Shown: positions 44,464 to 55,820, numbered from the stretch's first letter. The stretch: 64,000 nucleotides of DNA from Schistocephalus solidus (GCA_017591395.1 WEDG01000819.1:145001-209000), one strand, 5' to 3'. Numbers and translations: made by a program. The notes: generated by a model not told the origin, from the letters alone.

Positions 44464-45797
44464 AGATGTACAAGGCAGTCGTCTTGTCGACACTCCTTTA
44501 CGGAGCGGAAACCTGGACCGTCTACTCGAACCAAGCCAGGAAGCTGAATCACTTTCATCTCAGCTGCCTCCGCAGAATACTGAAGCTGAGATGGCAAGAC
44601 AGGATCCCGGATACGGAAGTCCTAAAGCGGTCCGGAATCCTCAGCATCCATGCCATGCTGAGGTAAGTGCAACTGCGATGGAGCGGCCACCTGGTAAGAA
44701 TGGACGACGAGCGACTACCCAAACGACTTTTCTACGCAGATGTCGCAACGGGTTCTCGCCGGCAGGGAGGGCAAAAACGACGCTACAAGGACACTTTGAA
44801 GAAATCGCTGAAGCAACTGCAAATCAACTCGGCGACCTGGGAGGACCTCGCCCAGGATAGACCGGCATGGAGAAGATCAGTGAAGACTGGTTCAGCAATC
44901 TATGAGGCCAACCGGATCGCCGCCGCCAAGGCCAAAAGAGCGGCACGAAAGTCACCAGTGCCCCGGACCAACACCACCAATGCCCAGGCCCTGCCAACAT
45001 GCCCGCGCTGTCAACGCATCTTCCGCGCGCGAATCGGCCTGGTTGGACATCTTCGGACGCAATGCACCAACAATCCGACAATTCCAATTTCTACGTCAAA
45101 TTCTGCCAACCGTCCTTCTGACTCTCCCACCCTCACTCTGCCATCAATTCCATTACTCCCACCATCATAGAGACCACATCCATCTACTCATCGCCTGCTA
45201 CCCCCACCACCGCCACCACCACCGCTTTCACTACCACCACCACTATCAGCGATGTGGAATCTCTATTAAGCTGTACTCAATGCAACCGCACATTCACCTC
45301 ACGCATCGGCCTGGTCGGTCACTTGCGAATACATCGTACAGAGACCGGTGAGCCAGTGCCTGGAGCACCATCACACAGCAGAGATCGTCACCTCCAATGC
45401 CCTCACTGTCCTCGCGCATTCACTCATCGCATGGGCGTATTCGGTCACATTCGCATCCATGACAGCGGAATTCACCACCATGCCGACAACACCGATACAC
45501 CATGCACACCCTCCGCTCCTGCCATTCTTAGCGTCCCTGCCACCCACCCCTACCACCATGAATGACATCCCCCCAGCCTCTACCGATTTCTCCTGCCCAC
45601 ACTGCGCCCGCAACTTCAACTCACGCATCGGCCTGGTCGGTCACCTGCGAATCCATCGCACGGAGGCTGGTGAACCAGTGCCTGGGGCTCCGACATACAG
45701 TCGACGCACCCGCCTTCACTGCCCTCACTGCTCCCGCACATTTACACACCACATGGGCCTATTAGGACACATGCGCCTCCACGACAACCTCCGGTAA
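44427..45797 (+). pseudogene. LINE C-terminal domain with five C2H2-type zinc fingers
   Basis: After [20 protein letters not shown] and LRWSGHLVRMDDERLPKRLF come five finger-like units. They are CPRCQRIF..GLVGHLRTQC (about 44999-45064), CTQCNRTF..GLVGHLRIH, CPHCPRAF..GVFGHIRIH (45254-45470), CPHCARNF..GLVGHLRIH and CPHCSRTF..GLLGHMRLH (45594-45783). The last four keep C-x2-C and paired H spacing and come as two near-identical pairs, which suggests duplication. They are likely nucleic-acid binding, but that is inferred. Frame changes near 45170, 45255 and 45560 break the ORF, and the final stop is at 45795. Confidence 0.88.
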
Positions 45798-45879
45798 ACT
45801 ACCGGAGGCTAAGCTACATCAGCACACACTACCTACAAGAATGCATCGACAACACCCTCACAATCACCATTTACCAGAG

Positions 45880-46373
45880 TATACCAGAGAAACCGTGGCT
45901 GGGAAGTCTGCCAATCTGACGCTTCCACTAGACCACGCCGTCGGCTCAGTGTATGTGCTGTATGTGTCGAGTGACTGACTAATGGACTGGGAGTCAGACG
46001 GCGATGGCTGCTCCATATCCCCTGAGTTAGTGAATCCTGGTGTGTGCATTATGGGGGCCAGGTCGTGCTGTGGCGCGCGAAGACGGGCACGCTGATCCGT
46101 CAGCCAATGCGCCCACTCCCGCATCAGGCAATTGGCCGGCTCGGACAGTGTCTGATGGTGGGGGTTGGGGAGAGAGTGAGGTCGACAGCTCAGTGCATGT
46201 TCCTCACTATAAACATTCTGACTCGCATGAAACTATCACGGTGCGCTAAAAGCCGTGGCTTGGTAGGTTGCCATCTGACGGGATAACTCGGACCGCGTGG
46301 TCAGCCCAATGTGTGTTTTGTGTGGAGTGGCTGACTGGCGGACTGAGAGTCAGGCTGCGATGGCTCCTTCTTA
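45880..46373 (+). mobile_element. two tandem copies of LINE 5'-region sequence downstream of the LINE 3' end
   Basis: The order CCGTGGCT.GG, GCCA.TCTGAC, ACTGACT.GGACTGGGAGTCAG.C, GCGATGGCT appears at about 45890-46010 and again at 46249-46360. The second copy also matches the LINE 5' fragment at 17240-17100 on the minus strand. These sit just past the stop of the LINE, so either another LINE began here head-to-tail and was deleted, or this module moves independently. Confidence 0.6.
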
Positions 46374-46855
46374 ACACAATGATTCCTTATCCATTCACGC
46401 TATACTGATAACTGTAATGAACTGCATTTGCTGTTCATTTAAACAGCGTTTTCGGATCACTTACGTTTGAATCACAACAAAGTCAAAGAATATTTATTTT
46501 GTGAATGGCTTTTGCCCCATAAAGTGTTTTACGTACGGGAAAACTGTCGGAATTACTGATTTCCGTATTATACTGTCATCCGATTTGAACGCAAGTTTTC
46601 GTCCGGATTTGTGGCTTGCTGCCCTAGCCCGTAATCAGTCACAGTGATATTTAACGTAGGCTGCTGCATTGGAAAGTAGAATCCAGTTCAAAACAGATTC
46701 CAGGCCCCGAGACGACCCCGTAAGCTCCCTGCTTTCGTGTGGTTCACAGCTGTACGTAAGCAGTACTCAGTGATCAGGTCAGGAAAAATGAAAGTCCAAT
46801 TTAAGGCTCATGAGCTCTCCAAAGTTTAAAACACCACAATCAAAGAACAAAAATA
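46374..46855. other. unassigned spacer
   Basis: No gene recognised. Confidence 0.35.
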
Positions 46856-46940
46856 CTCCGGGTTCGAACCCGGAATCTTTGGTAAAAGAGCCAAACGATG
46901 TATTATTGAATCAGAGAATTGCAGCCAGTCGGCTACATAA
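46850..46940 (-). repeat. tRNA-like (Pol III promoter-bearing) SINE fragment
   Basis: On the minus strand an A-box-like TAGCCGACTGG (46935-46925) is followed 54 nt later by a perfect B box GGTTCGAACCC (46870-46860). The B box lies inside a 16-bp palindrome resembling a T arm. A TTTTT run follows. No complete cloverleaf can be drawn, so it is a tRNA-derived SINE or a tRNA relic, not a tRNA gene. Confidence 0.45.
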
Positions 46941-47676
46941 TGCATTCTTACTACTGGTTGTGAATGAAACTGACATCAGATATAAGACTGTCAGGCTGCA
47001 CGAAATGCTACTTACTATTAGTAAAACGCGTTGCAATAGAAAGGATTATGTCAAAGTATATTTTGCTACCGGTAAACTTAAGGCAAAGTGCCACTGGCAT
47101 CGTGATCGAAGCTTGAATGACTAGTTAAGTGTACATTTGGTCTTGTTATTTTGATTTATTGATGCTCAGAAAGCCTTATACTAAAGAACACGGCATGCTC
47201 ATCTTATATATTGAAGGAAAACAAGAGGATTAAGACGAAAACGAAGGTTGCCGGATGTGCAGGAAATTTCCTATGCTATTAAATAGCACAAAATAGCATC
47301 TATGTTGTATTTCCCTTGTGCTCTAAAAGAACATTACTATCAGCAAGAAATATTTCAATTATATCCCTTCTGGAACCGGAAAATCTGATCTTAACTCAAT
47401 GAAAATCAGGAATTGCATTATTTTCCACAAACAAACCCTGTAAATTCAATTTTTTTGCCACAAAATGCAGAAATAAACTTTCTGACTATATTTTGTCTTA
47501 CCGCACCGAGAATCGGGATCGAAAACGAATATATATTATATATTACAATGCCAAAACATTTCCTGTCGGACGCTGATTTCGAGCATGCCGCGTGAGTCGT
47601 TGGCTAGTATTTTCGATATAAGGCAGGCCATTCTATCGAGAATTATTAACTATAGAGCAGAGTTTAGAATTTAACA
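46941..47676. other. unassigned spacer
   Basis: No gene recognised. Confidence 0.35.
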
Positions 47677-48440
47677 AGGTGGACCAAAACGGTCCACAAG
47701 CAAACAAGATGCCGGTTTTATGCGTTGTACACTAAAAACACCACTATATGTCGCTTAGGACTATTCAAAGGGAACATTTGTTAATGTTCTCTTTGTGCAT
47801 GATTAAAAAAAAGGATGAAGGAATTCCGCCTTCCTCAGCAGACTGTACTGATAAAGCCATTTTATATAGGAAACTAATTAGAGATCGCTTTCCATTTATT
47901 CAGGAATATATTAATCAATGAATTTCACTCTGGAAAAGAATTTACTTTTGGGATGAAAGCTTGTTTTCGGTTAAGCCTCCAAAGTTGGTCAATGTAGCTA
48001 TCTGTAGAAAGAACTTTCTCTGAGAACAGACTACATTGACGGCAACTTTCAAAAACTTTGGCCATAAAATTCAGAAAGCGACCGAGCTGGCGATCGAAAA
48101 AAGAGACCGTACATAGCATGGTGTTCATCGACCTCGTAAAGGATGCATTCAGTTAAAACAGCATTCACCGAATCCGAATTGACACTATAATGATGCAAGA
48201 TAATGCGCCTGCTCATCGACCAAAAGAGGTACAATTCTAATTTAGTTCACACCTATAAGGTATTTTTTTTTATAGAACAGTTTTTTCGCCTGCTGCCTCC
48301 GTGGTATTTTTATTCCTGCCAACAGTCCTGACCTAAATCCTACCGAAACTCTGTCCTAATAAAAAGAAACTGGACAATGTAAGGAAGCACATTTAAATAG
48401 AACAATAGTTGCATTTTGTGCTTAATGATTGTATAGACCG
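47677..48440 (+). pseudogene. decayed Tc1/mariner-type transposase
   Basis: The DDE motifs appear in order: FWDESLFSVKPP (first Asp at 47952), MQDNAPAHR (second Asp at 48199) and PANSPDLNPTE (Glu at 48345). These are diagnostic of the IS630/Tc1/mariner superfamily. Upstream frames give KKDEGIPPSS, consistent with the linker before the catalytic domain. Stops and frameshifts occur throughout, so it is dead. Between the second and third motifs lies a 47-nt segment (48229-48275) beginning GT and ending AG. Its removal joins PKE to NSFFACC in frame. Terminal inverted repeats were not identified. Confidence 0.75.
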
Positions 48441-49330
48441 AACCACCCTTGAAAACTTTGTAGGTTCTGTTATTCCAGCTTACAACAGTATTACACGTCA
48501 AAGGACAACCAACAAAATCCTAGTTTGTTGTTTTAATATTTTTTATTACCTTGCCCCTGCATCCTATTTTCCTTCCCTACTGTCCGTTATATAAGGCCTT
48601 AAATAATTGACCTGTTGTTTTTGGTAGTTGATGGTTTTCGATAAAATAAAATATTCTTAGCTAATAAATGGTACGTAGTAAACGTTATTATGCCTATTTT
48701 TAAGGATTGGTCGTTGCTCTAAGGTAGTATAACATTCGTTGATGTTTAATGCACAATTTTTGCTAACATTTGCTAACATTTTGAAACAGCTGCAAACAAA
48801 TGTCAGCTGTTTGATACAGAACGAAGGTCAAAAATTATCGTTCTTAAATTTGAAGCATTTTTTCCCAGCCGTGATTACTCGGCTGTAGATTTCGTTTGCA
48901 AAATTACATTGGAATTTCAGCAAGAAACAATGTTTGTAAAATGAATATAATATTAACCAGTTTTTTGGCTATTTTTTTGCAAAATGAACAGCGACGTGCT
49001 TTTTTCAATATCCCTTTAAAGATGCCTACCTAACCAATGACATTTTCCTGCGCGAGGGAGGATTCAAAATAGAAAAGTAGCTTATCACGGTCGAAAATTG
49101 AGGTCTAGGTTTCGGCTTATGTCTGTCAGTATTGCAGCATCCCTTAAGGAATCGTGATAAGTAGAAACGAAACTGGTTCTTGAAGTGAATATATCTACCG
49201 CATTTTTGCAGATTTGCAGAGTTCCTTAAGTCCAACATAGTCATGGTAACATTTTGTAATAGTTGCGAGAAAACGATAGCTGCTCGATAAAAAGGGAAGG
49301 CAGATGAGCAATGCCGATTAAGATAAAGGA
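48441..49330. other. unassigned spacer
   Basis: AT-rich with no gene recognised. An inverted pair AAACAGCTG / CAGCTGTTT lies at 48784-48812. Confidence 0.35.
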
Positions 49331-49375
49331 GACTGGAATGGCAATTTCTGGCTTATTAGCCATCGTCAGCTAGAC
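49331..49375 (-). ncRNA. hammerhead ribozyme, family 4 (minus strand), core intact
   Basis: On the minus strand CTGACGA (49369-49363) fits CUGANGA. Helix II TGGCT / AGCCA pairs perfectly around AATA. GAAA follows, then the short helix III sequence ATTGCCAT, T as the cleavage residue, and CCAGTC. Helix I arms GTCTAG and CCAGTC pair at four of six positions. It lies 200 bp outside the left inverted repeat of the PLE at 50-51 kb, so it could be the end of the terminal repeat of that element. Confidence 0.65.
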
Positions 49376-49576
49376 ATACTCAACCCGAGGTGATGCACCA
49401 CCTAACAAGCAGGGCTTGAGATTAAGCCTCAAGGTAGAGTAGAACGAGTGAGTTCCCTTAGCGGTCGGTGAGCGTTCATCAACATATACATACGGAAGTC
49501 CAAGAAGTATGACTCCTATATTTGAAGTATTTTTCCCTGGTATGAATTTGAAACAGGCATATGCAGCAGGATTTAT

Positions 49577-49898
49577 CGGTTCCAACAAATCGCGTGACAG
49601 TTTATCAACTGCAACCCGTCTTTGCATAACACAGATAACAAATGGAAGTAGACAACAGTTTGAATATTCACATAAAAATCAATACACATCAGCAAGAGTT
49701 GGAAGCCAACGTAAAGAATAATCAGGTCAGAGACTTTGAACACTTCAGAGTGGAAGGAAATTGTTGGGAAAGGTTTAACGCAACTCAAAGTCATGAGTAA
49801 ATCTAGGGGTGAGGATTACGAGGTCAATTGGAGATTGAACACGTGGTCTAGTTGATTGCATAGGTCGGGTTTTTCCCTCCGTATAAACGCTGCTTCTA
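49577..49898 (-). repeat. left inverted terminal repeat of a PLE
   Basis: Its reverse complement aligns over about 320 bp with 51448-51772, including GACCACGTGTTC, CACCCCTAGATT, ACTCATGACTTT, GTGTATTGATTTT and TTGTTGGAACCG in the same order. PLEs are known to carry such terminal repeats (pLTRs) in direct or inverted orientation. The repeat on this side continues past the point where the right copy stops. Confidence 0.8.
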
Positions 49899-50099
49899 AG
49901 TACGCTGCATCTAGTACTCAGATCCAATGAAGACGTTGGCTGGCTGAAAGCAAAATTCTTGGACATTGCTTATTAGTACCTTAAAGCTCCTTAAACACAA
50001 GTTATATAAATAACCAAGCAACATTTGTGGACATTGCTCAGCAGTACCTTAAAGTTCTTACACCAAATTGACCACTAACCAAAGAACACCCAGCTGCCC

Positions 50100-51400
50100 T
50101 TTCCGCATTGAAACATCATGAACAAATTATGATTTCCAAGCATGACAAAGACCATGGAGTCATCATTCTTAAACGGAAGGACTATGTGAGAAAAATGGAA
50201 TCTATTGTAAATGACCAGAGTAAATTTTGCCTAGAGCCATCAGGGAAAGGTGAAACTAAATCAAGGGAAAACTAAGTTGGAAATAATTAAAATGTTGCTG
50301 AACAAAAAAACTGATTTTTATCAATACCACGCTATCCCTTAAGTCAAAAGTTACACATATCCCCACACTGTATGCAATACCCAAAACGCATAAGAAGGAT
50401 ATACCTCTTCGGTCAATTCTCTCTTTGTCTAATGAACCTCAACATAGACTAGCAAAATGGCTTGTCAGGGAGCTAGAGCCAATACGAAAAACGTGTTTTC
50501 CACTTACACTACAAAAAGACAGTTTTAATTTTACTGAAGAAATTAAGCACCAAACATATAGCCGGCAAATGAATGATTTCCATAGACGTGGAATCGTTAT
50601 TTACAAAAATCTGCCATTGAAGAAAACAATGGATGTTATATGCGCCCATGCGGCTAGACCTCGTCTGTCACCTGAAGTACTACGTGAATTGTTGACACTT
50701 TGCACCAAAAATGTTCAAATTATGTTCAATGGGCAACTCTATAGACAAATTAACGGATACGCGATGGGAATTCCCTCGGACCAACCTTCGCTGACGTTTT
50801 TAGGGGGTCACCTAGAAGAAAGGTTGTCTTCCCAATTAAAGGCGCTCTGTGTTCCACAAAAATACCTGGAAAGGGCAATGCTTGCACTTTAAAAGCTTTT
50901 TACCAGTACAATGGGAACGAAATCAGGTAAATACTCTTTTTCAAAGAGCGGGAAATATTTGTTCGAGTGAAACCCTTGATACAGAAGTTGCCCGAATCAA
51001 AGCAGCCTTACTGTGCGCTTCATTCAAAAATACAGCAACCCTTTACGGCCAAAAGTGACGGAATATTTAGTTCAGAAAAAGCTCGTTATGATAAATTTAC
51101 CCGTTAGGGGTGACAATATTTATACTACAAGCAAGCGACGGTTACGCTGCACCACAGGAAGAACATACAAGGCAACTGAGCTCGTCTTTATCAGTCCTAC
51201 TAGAAGCCTGCTAATCAACCAGCCAAAGGATGTCTTACCGTTGCACGCCACCCAAAATGGTGTTTATGAATTCACGTGCACTTGCAGATGCAAGTACATT
51301 CGGCGAACGTAGATGCAACTGACAATCAGGGCCGCTGAGCATTTGCCTAAGTGGCTGTTTAAACAAGAAAATAAAGTACCACCGTCACTCTGTTGATCTC
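50100..51400 (+). pseudogene. Penelope-like element, RT and GIY-YIG, with internal deletion of the catalytic segment
   Basis: Pieces in order: MISKHDKDHGVIILKRKDYV (N-terminal motif), THKKDIPLRSILSLSN (RT region 2), YRQINGYAMGIPSDQP (degenerate RT motif B), LEERLSSQLKALCVP and KYL. These are followed directly by SFLPVQWERNQVNTLFQRA. The YVDD segment normally between these last two is absent. VYEFTCTCRCKYIRRT and AAEHLPKWL at about 51268-51350 are the GIY-YIG nuclease. Frames shift several times. It differs from the PLEs at 57.4 and 61.6 kb, so at least two PLE lineages are present. Confidence 0.82.
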
Positions 51401-51447
51401 AAAACAACTTTCCGGGTACTTTTTCACGCACTAACAACTCGAAAATT

Positions 51448-51772
51448 GCGCTACTTAGCAGCAGCCTATATAAAGAGGGGAAAAAAATGGACCTATGCAA
51501 GCAACTAGACCACGTGTTCGATCTCCGTTGACCTGATAATCTTCACCCCTAGATTCCCTCATGACTTTCAGTTGCGTTTAACCTTTCCCCACAATTCTTT
51601 CCACTCTGAAGTGTTTAAAGTCTCTGACCTGATTATTCTTTACGTTGGCTTCCGACTCTTGCTGATGTGTATTGATTTTCTGTGAAAATTCAAACTGTTT
51701 TCTACTTCCATTCGTTATGCAAAGACGGTTACAGTTAATAAGCCGTCAAGAAATTTGTTGGAACCGTTCTTA
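51448..51772 (+). repeat. right inverted terminal repeat of the PLE, with a TATA-like box
   Basis: Inverted partner of 49577-49898. It contains TATATAAAG at 51467-51475, which could be a promoter in the PLE terminal repeat. The left partner has a degraded form (TTTATACGG). Homology stops at 51772. Confidence 0.78.
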
Positions 51773-52623
51773 AAATATAAGGGAATCAGCATGACACATA
51801 CTAAAATCTTGTGCCTTTTATCTCAATACAAGCGACCTGGAAGTTTTATTTAAAAATCACTAAAAAAACTGATTTTTACATGGATTGATGCGTTAGTAGG
51901 GCCACAGAGCTGAATACTTGAAAGTATTGCAAAGCCGTTGTAGGTAAATAGATTTTTTAAAAAATATTTCCAATCAAGGCAAGAATTTTGAAACATGCGA
52001 GCTAGGTTATACAAATAAATTATATTTACTGTTCGGAGGAGGAAGAGAATAACGGTTTTGAACTCCTGATATCTTGAGCTGTTGTCGTTGTTGACCGTTA
52101 GAACGACTGAGTGGCAAACCAAAATCAAACGGAATTTCAGTGCATTTCCTGGTTGATGGACGCCACCTCTAATCAATTTCTGTTTTTCCAGACTAACTAC
52201 GCAACGCCTAAGACGTGAGCAAGCATGGCTGCACGACATCACATAAGACCAAGCCATTTTTGTTTACATAAAATCCTAAGACAAAACATGCATTGGTAGC
52301 AAACCTAGAAGTTCATTGAGTGATTTTGTTGGAAAAATAAGTTTGCAAAACGAAAGGTAAACACTGCAATTCGTAACACATCTCATAGTCAAATAATATA
52401 CGGTAACCACATTTTTCGCCGCGGGGTCCCTATAATCAAGATGGAGTACCAAGCAAGGATACTACCGAAATAAGCATAACATCTTAAGCGGTGTCTTATA
52501 ATTTGCGAAGTTTATTCTACCATCATCTTTCCGATTATAAAATAGGATAAGAGGATATGTGAAAAATACTTTTTTTTGCGGGAAGCATTGAATAATAAGT
52601 GTATGCATGTAATAAGCGGTCAT

Positions 52624-52624
<1 letters not shown>
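51773..52624. other. unassigned spacer
   Basis: No gene recognised. Confidence 0.35.
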
Positions 52625-52690
<66 letters not shown>

Positions 52691-53215
52691 GCTACTGCTA
52701 CTGCTACTCACTACTGCTACTACTGCTACTGCTACTGCTACTATACTGACTACTACTGCTACTAGTATGCTACTGCTACTACTACTGCTACTACTAGCTG
52801 CTAGTATCTACTGACTACTACTCGTCTACTACTGCTACTATTTCGCTACTACTACCTACTACTGCTACTACTACTGACTGACTACTGCTCACTGCCACTA
52901 CTACTACTGCTATGACTCGCTACTACTACCAATGCTACTACCTACTGCTACTACTACTACTAGCTGCTACTACTGCTACTGCTACTACTGCTGCTGAAAC
53001 TGACTACTACTACTGCTACCAATACTACTACTGAGTATTACTGCTTAGACTACTACTGGATGCTATTTCGTTCTACTACTACTACTACAGCTGCTACTGC
53101 TACTGCTTCTCTTCTACTACTACTGTACTACTACTACTACTACTACTACTACTGCTACTGATGCTAATCTAATGCTGCTCCATGCTACCACTAGTACTAC
53201 AACTAATATTACTGA
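52625..53215 (+). repeat. (CTA)n / (CTG)n degenerate microsatellite
   Basis: It starts as about 65 bp of clean CTA triplets. It then continues for 500 bp as a degenerate mixture of CTA, CTG and TACTG units, broken by CTCACT, GACTG and similar. Confidence 0.93.
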
Positions 53216-53409
53216 TACTTCTAACTTCTACTTCAGGGCTAAAATTTCATTATCTTGACCGTTTTCTGAGGGACACCAGAAAGATTTCTATTCAGCAAAA
53301 ATATGAGAAAAGTCATCCAGTAAAAATTCAACCTTCTGGTCCTATGTTTCTCACAATATCAGTTAGTTTGTCGGCAAAACGCAACATGCGACCCCCTCAT
53401 GTAAGAAAG

Positions 53410-53970
53410 TCTGGGTCAGCGAGTGTTACGGGACCGGTGGTAAAATGCGTTTTTGCTAAACTAAGAAAAGGAAAGCACCAACTCAATCTTAACCCTATCC
53501 ATTGTTTTTGTTTTGAGTAGAATTCGCTGCTGGGTTGGTAGCGTGGCACAATAGTTTGTTGCCCCGATAAGTGTGCGTCCTCAGAGATCCAGTGGCTTTA
53601 CGTCACGCTGACCACTATCCACGATATCATTCCTAGCTTACCTGACCCAGTTTTATTCGGGCCACCTGACGGTAGTAAGAATGATGCCCGCTCTGCGTGA
53701 TCTTTCATTATCAAAGTAAAACGAATGCGTTTTTAAACTACTACAGTGTCTTAAAATTCGCCACTTGGAAAGTTGCCATTTGACCCGATACTTCGGTCCT
53801 CCTACCGCAACGAAATATTGTGTGAACTTACTAACCCGGCAACGAATGCTTACCTTAATGAGCACAATGGGCAGAGTTAGGGTTAATTTGGCATGTAGTA
53901 CGGTCACGTATTGCGTGCTGAGTTGTGTCGTATATATTGCATTCTTGTCGGTTTGTTTTCCAAAAGCCCC
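53410..53970. mobile_element. inverted-repeat element, copy 2 (MITE-like or foldback)
   Basis: Homologous to 37735-38235. AACCCTATCCATTG (53491-53504) mirrors CAATGGGCAGAGTTAGGGTT (53865-53884). TTCGCTGCTGGGTTGGTA (53523-53540) mirrors TACTAACCCGGCAACGAAT further in (about 53829-53847). So the arms span some 65 bp around a body of about 260 bp. Body landmarks shared with copy 1 include GATC..GTGGCTTTA.GTCACGC and CTACTACAGTGTCTTAAAA. It is non-coding. Confidence 0.7.
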
Positions 53971-54199
53971 CTCATATTACATATTATGTAATGCTAACTT
54001 CAGAAGATCAGTTAGCTAGCAGTCGACTGTTTTCTATAAATGATGTTCGGGCCAGTACACGGATAAGATGCCTTGACCAAGCCGTCTCACGAACCTGCCC
54101 TGAGGCGAGAGTTCGGATATTATTCTAAACAAACCCGGTTTTAAATGGAGAAGGTAAGGATAGGTTGTTAGCTCAGACCACCTGCATGTACACCTACTG

Positions 54200-54530
54200 A
54201 TTTACTTGGTCATGTGGAGCAGGTCATATCGGTTGCACGAGTCGGTGCGTGTCCAAAAGGAATACCCCCAGGCGTGGCTGAGAAAAGGTGAAGTCAAGAG
54301 CACAAAATGGACTATTCTCGCACACATTGTTGATTTCGGGTATAGTGTGGACCCCAATGAAGCTTTCTGTGTGATTACTAAGGTCCCATCTGTTAAAAGG
54401 GGCCACCCTAAAAGATTCGCTTACACACCGCCTTGACAACTCTTCCAACGCTGCACTATCGATCCGTCCACAGATCGTGCGCATGGTGATATCGCGCAAG
54501 CTGCCAACAGGGATTAGTACTCTTCTCAAT
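54200..54530 (+). pseudogene. C-terminal tail of a PLE GIY-YIG protein
   Basis: ILAHIVDFGYSVDPNEAFCVITKV aligns with VVAHLVDIGHRLDVNRACGVIFKL encoded on the minus strand at 931-1125. Shared residues include A-H-V-D-G, D-N-A and V-I-K. Only this terminal piece is present. It lies just upstream of the gypsy element. Confidence 0.6.
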
Positions 54531-54727
54531 CATTCAGATAATTCCGAAGGCCAGTTGAGATGCTACCCCCTCAAGGACACTATCGGATTAGTCCAATTGC
54601 AATCCAACTTTTCAAATACTCGTACATCCTTTTTTTGCCTGAAATACGTTGTAAAGGAAATCAATAGACTTCTACTCTTCCGCTTTTGCTGTTGAGTTCT
54701 CGTTTGGAGCTTCAATCGATTTGTTGG

Positions 54728-55820
54728 ATGGTGCCTACTTCTGTGGAGCAATTAATTTCTATCCTGCAGCAGCAATAGGTTCACTTTGAGGCAGTCCACA
54801 TGAAGATGGCGGAATCCATGATGCAACAATTTAGCTTGCATTTTCCCGATCCAGAAACAGTCCACGTCAGCGGATGCAGTTGCTGCTTGCATTTCTGAAT
54901 TTATTTACGATCCCGATTATGGCGTGACTTTTAATGCCTCATTTAAGCGTTGCGAAGATATTTTCCGCGTTAAATTCGCCAATGCAATGTGCGCCTATTA
55001 TCACGAAAATTGGGCACCAAAGAGCACGAGCACTCCACTGATATGCTCCTCCCGAAGAACCCTGCTGATTTCACACTCAATGAAACTGTTCAACAACTTT
55101 CCGACATCTTCGGGAGAAGTCATCACTGTTCCATATTTGATATCAGTGCTTCAAACTGGTTTATAACGATACAGGCAATTTCTGATGCTCGCCAGTATTG
55201 TCAACCGCGAGTGTGTAAAGTTCAAGCTGCGAGCGATAACAGAAGATCAATTTACTTGCCTCATCTTCGTGTGCACTCTTCAGTCAACCCGTGATGCTGA
55301 AATCAGAACCCATCTACTCAGCAAAATTTAACAGGACCCCGACTCCACCCTACAGACATTGGCTGCCGAATGTCAGTGGCTCAAGAATCTTAAGCATGAT
55401 TCTGCAATTATGGACCAACCCAGTTCCTCACTTGCCGCCACCAGCGTTCATGCTATCACCCACACTAAGTCGATGTAATTACACACTTCCCAAGACTCGA
55501 ACCTCAGTAAAGCAACAAAAACATGTTAGCAATGCAGTGATTGGCATTTCGTTTACTTCTGTTCATTCAAGAAGCACGATAGTCAGAAATTCCATAAGAA
55601 AGGGCGCAAGGAAGATACCTGTCCAGCAGGCCAACCTTCCAAATCAAAGGTATGCAATAAGAGGATGAGGCGTGCCAAAAGTTCTTCAGTCCACTCCGGT
55701 CCAAAGTCACACTCCATTCTGGCCACGTTCAAGACTGAGTCTGAGTCACGGAGAAAGTACGCCTACAGCTAGATGCGGCCTCAGACTTCACACTCATCTC
55801 CAAGCGTACTTGGCATATGA
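54728..55820 (+). pseudogene. gypsy gag and protease region
   Basis: The reading begins with an ATG at 54728 (MVPTSVEQLISILQ). The gag body is DPDYGVTFNASFKRCEDIF followed by DMLLPKNPADFTLNETVQQL in other frames. Near 55525-55565 there is a degraded C-x2-C..H..C zinc knuckle (ending WHFVYFC). LQLDAASDFTLISK at about 55763-55803 looks like the protease active site with the Asp retained. At least four frame changes and several stops are visible. Confidence 0.65.

Larger units (their letters stand above)
40790..45900 (+). mobile_element. near full-length non-LTR retrotransposon (LINE) with APE endonuclease, RT and C2H2 fingers
   Basis: The element runs from a 5' untranslated region (with part of its sequence duplicated at 40797-40860 and 41060-41120), through an endonuclease (41868-42667) and RT (43048-44463), to a C-terminal domain and zinc fingers (44427-45797). 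All recognisable protein parts are in the same order and orientation. They are separated by at least five frame changes or stops, so this copy cannot be autonomous. Its local GC content is well above that of the surrounding DNA. LINEs of this kind nick the target with the endonuclease and prime reverse transcription there. I do not assign a clade with confidence (CR1/RTE-related by appearance). Confidence 0.9.

Noticed and set aside
48784..48812. GAAACAGCTG with nearby CAGCTGTTT, like family 3 helix III
   Set aside because: No hammerhead core upstream. It is a simple inverted repeat.
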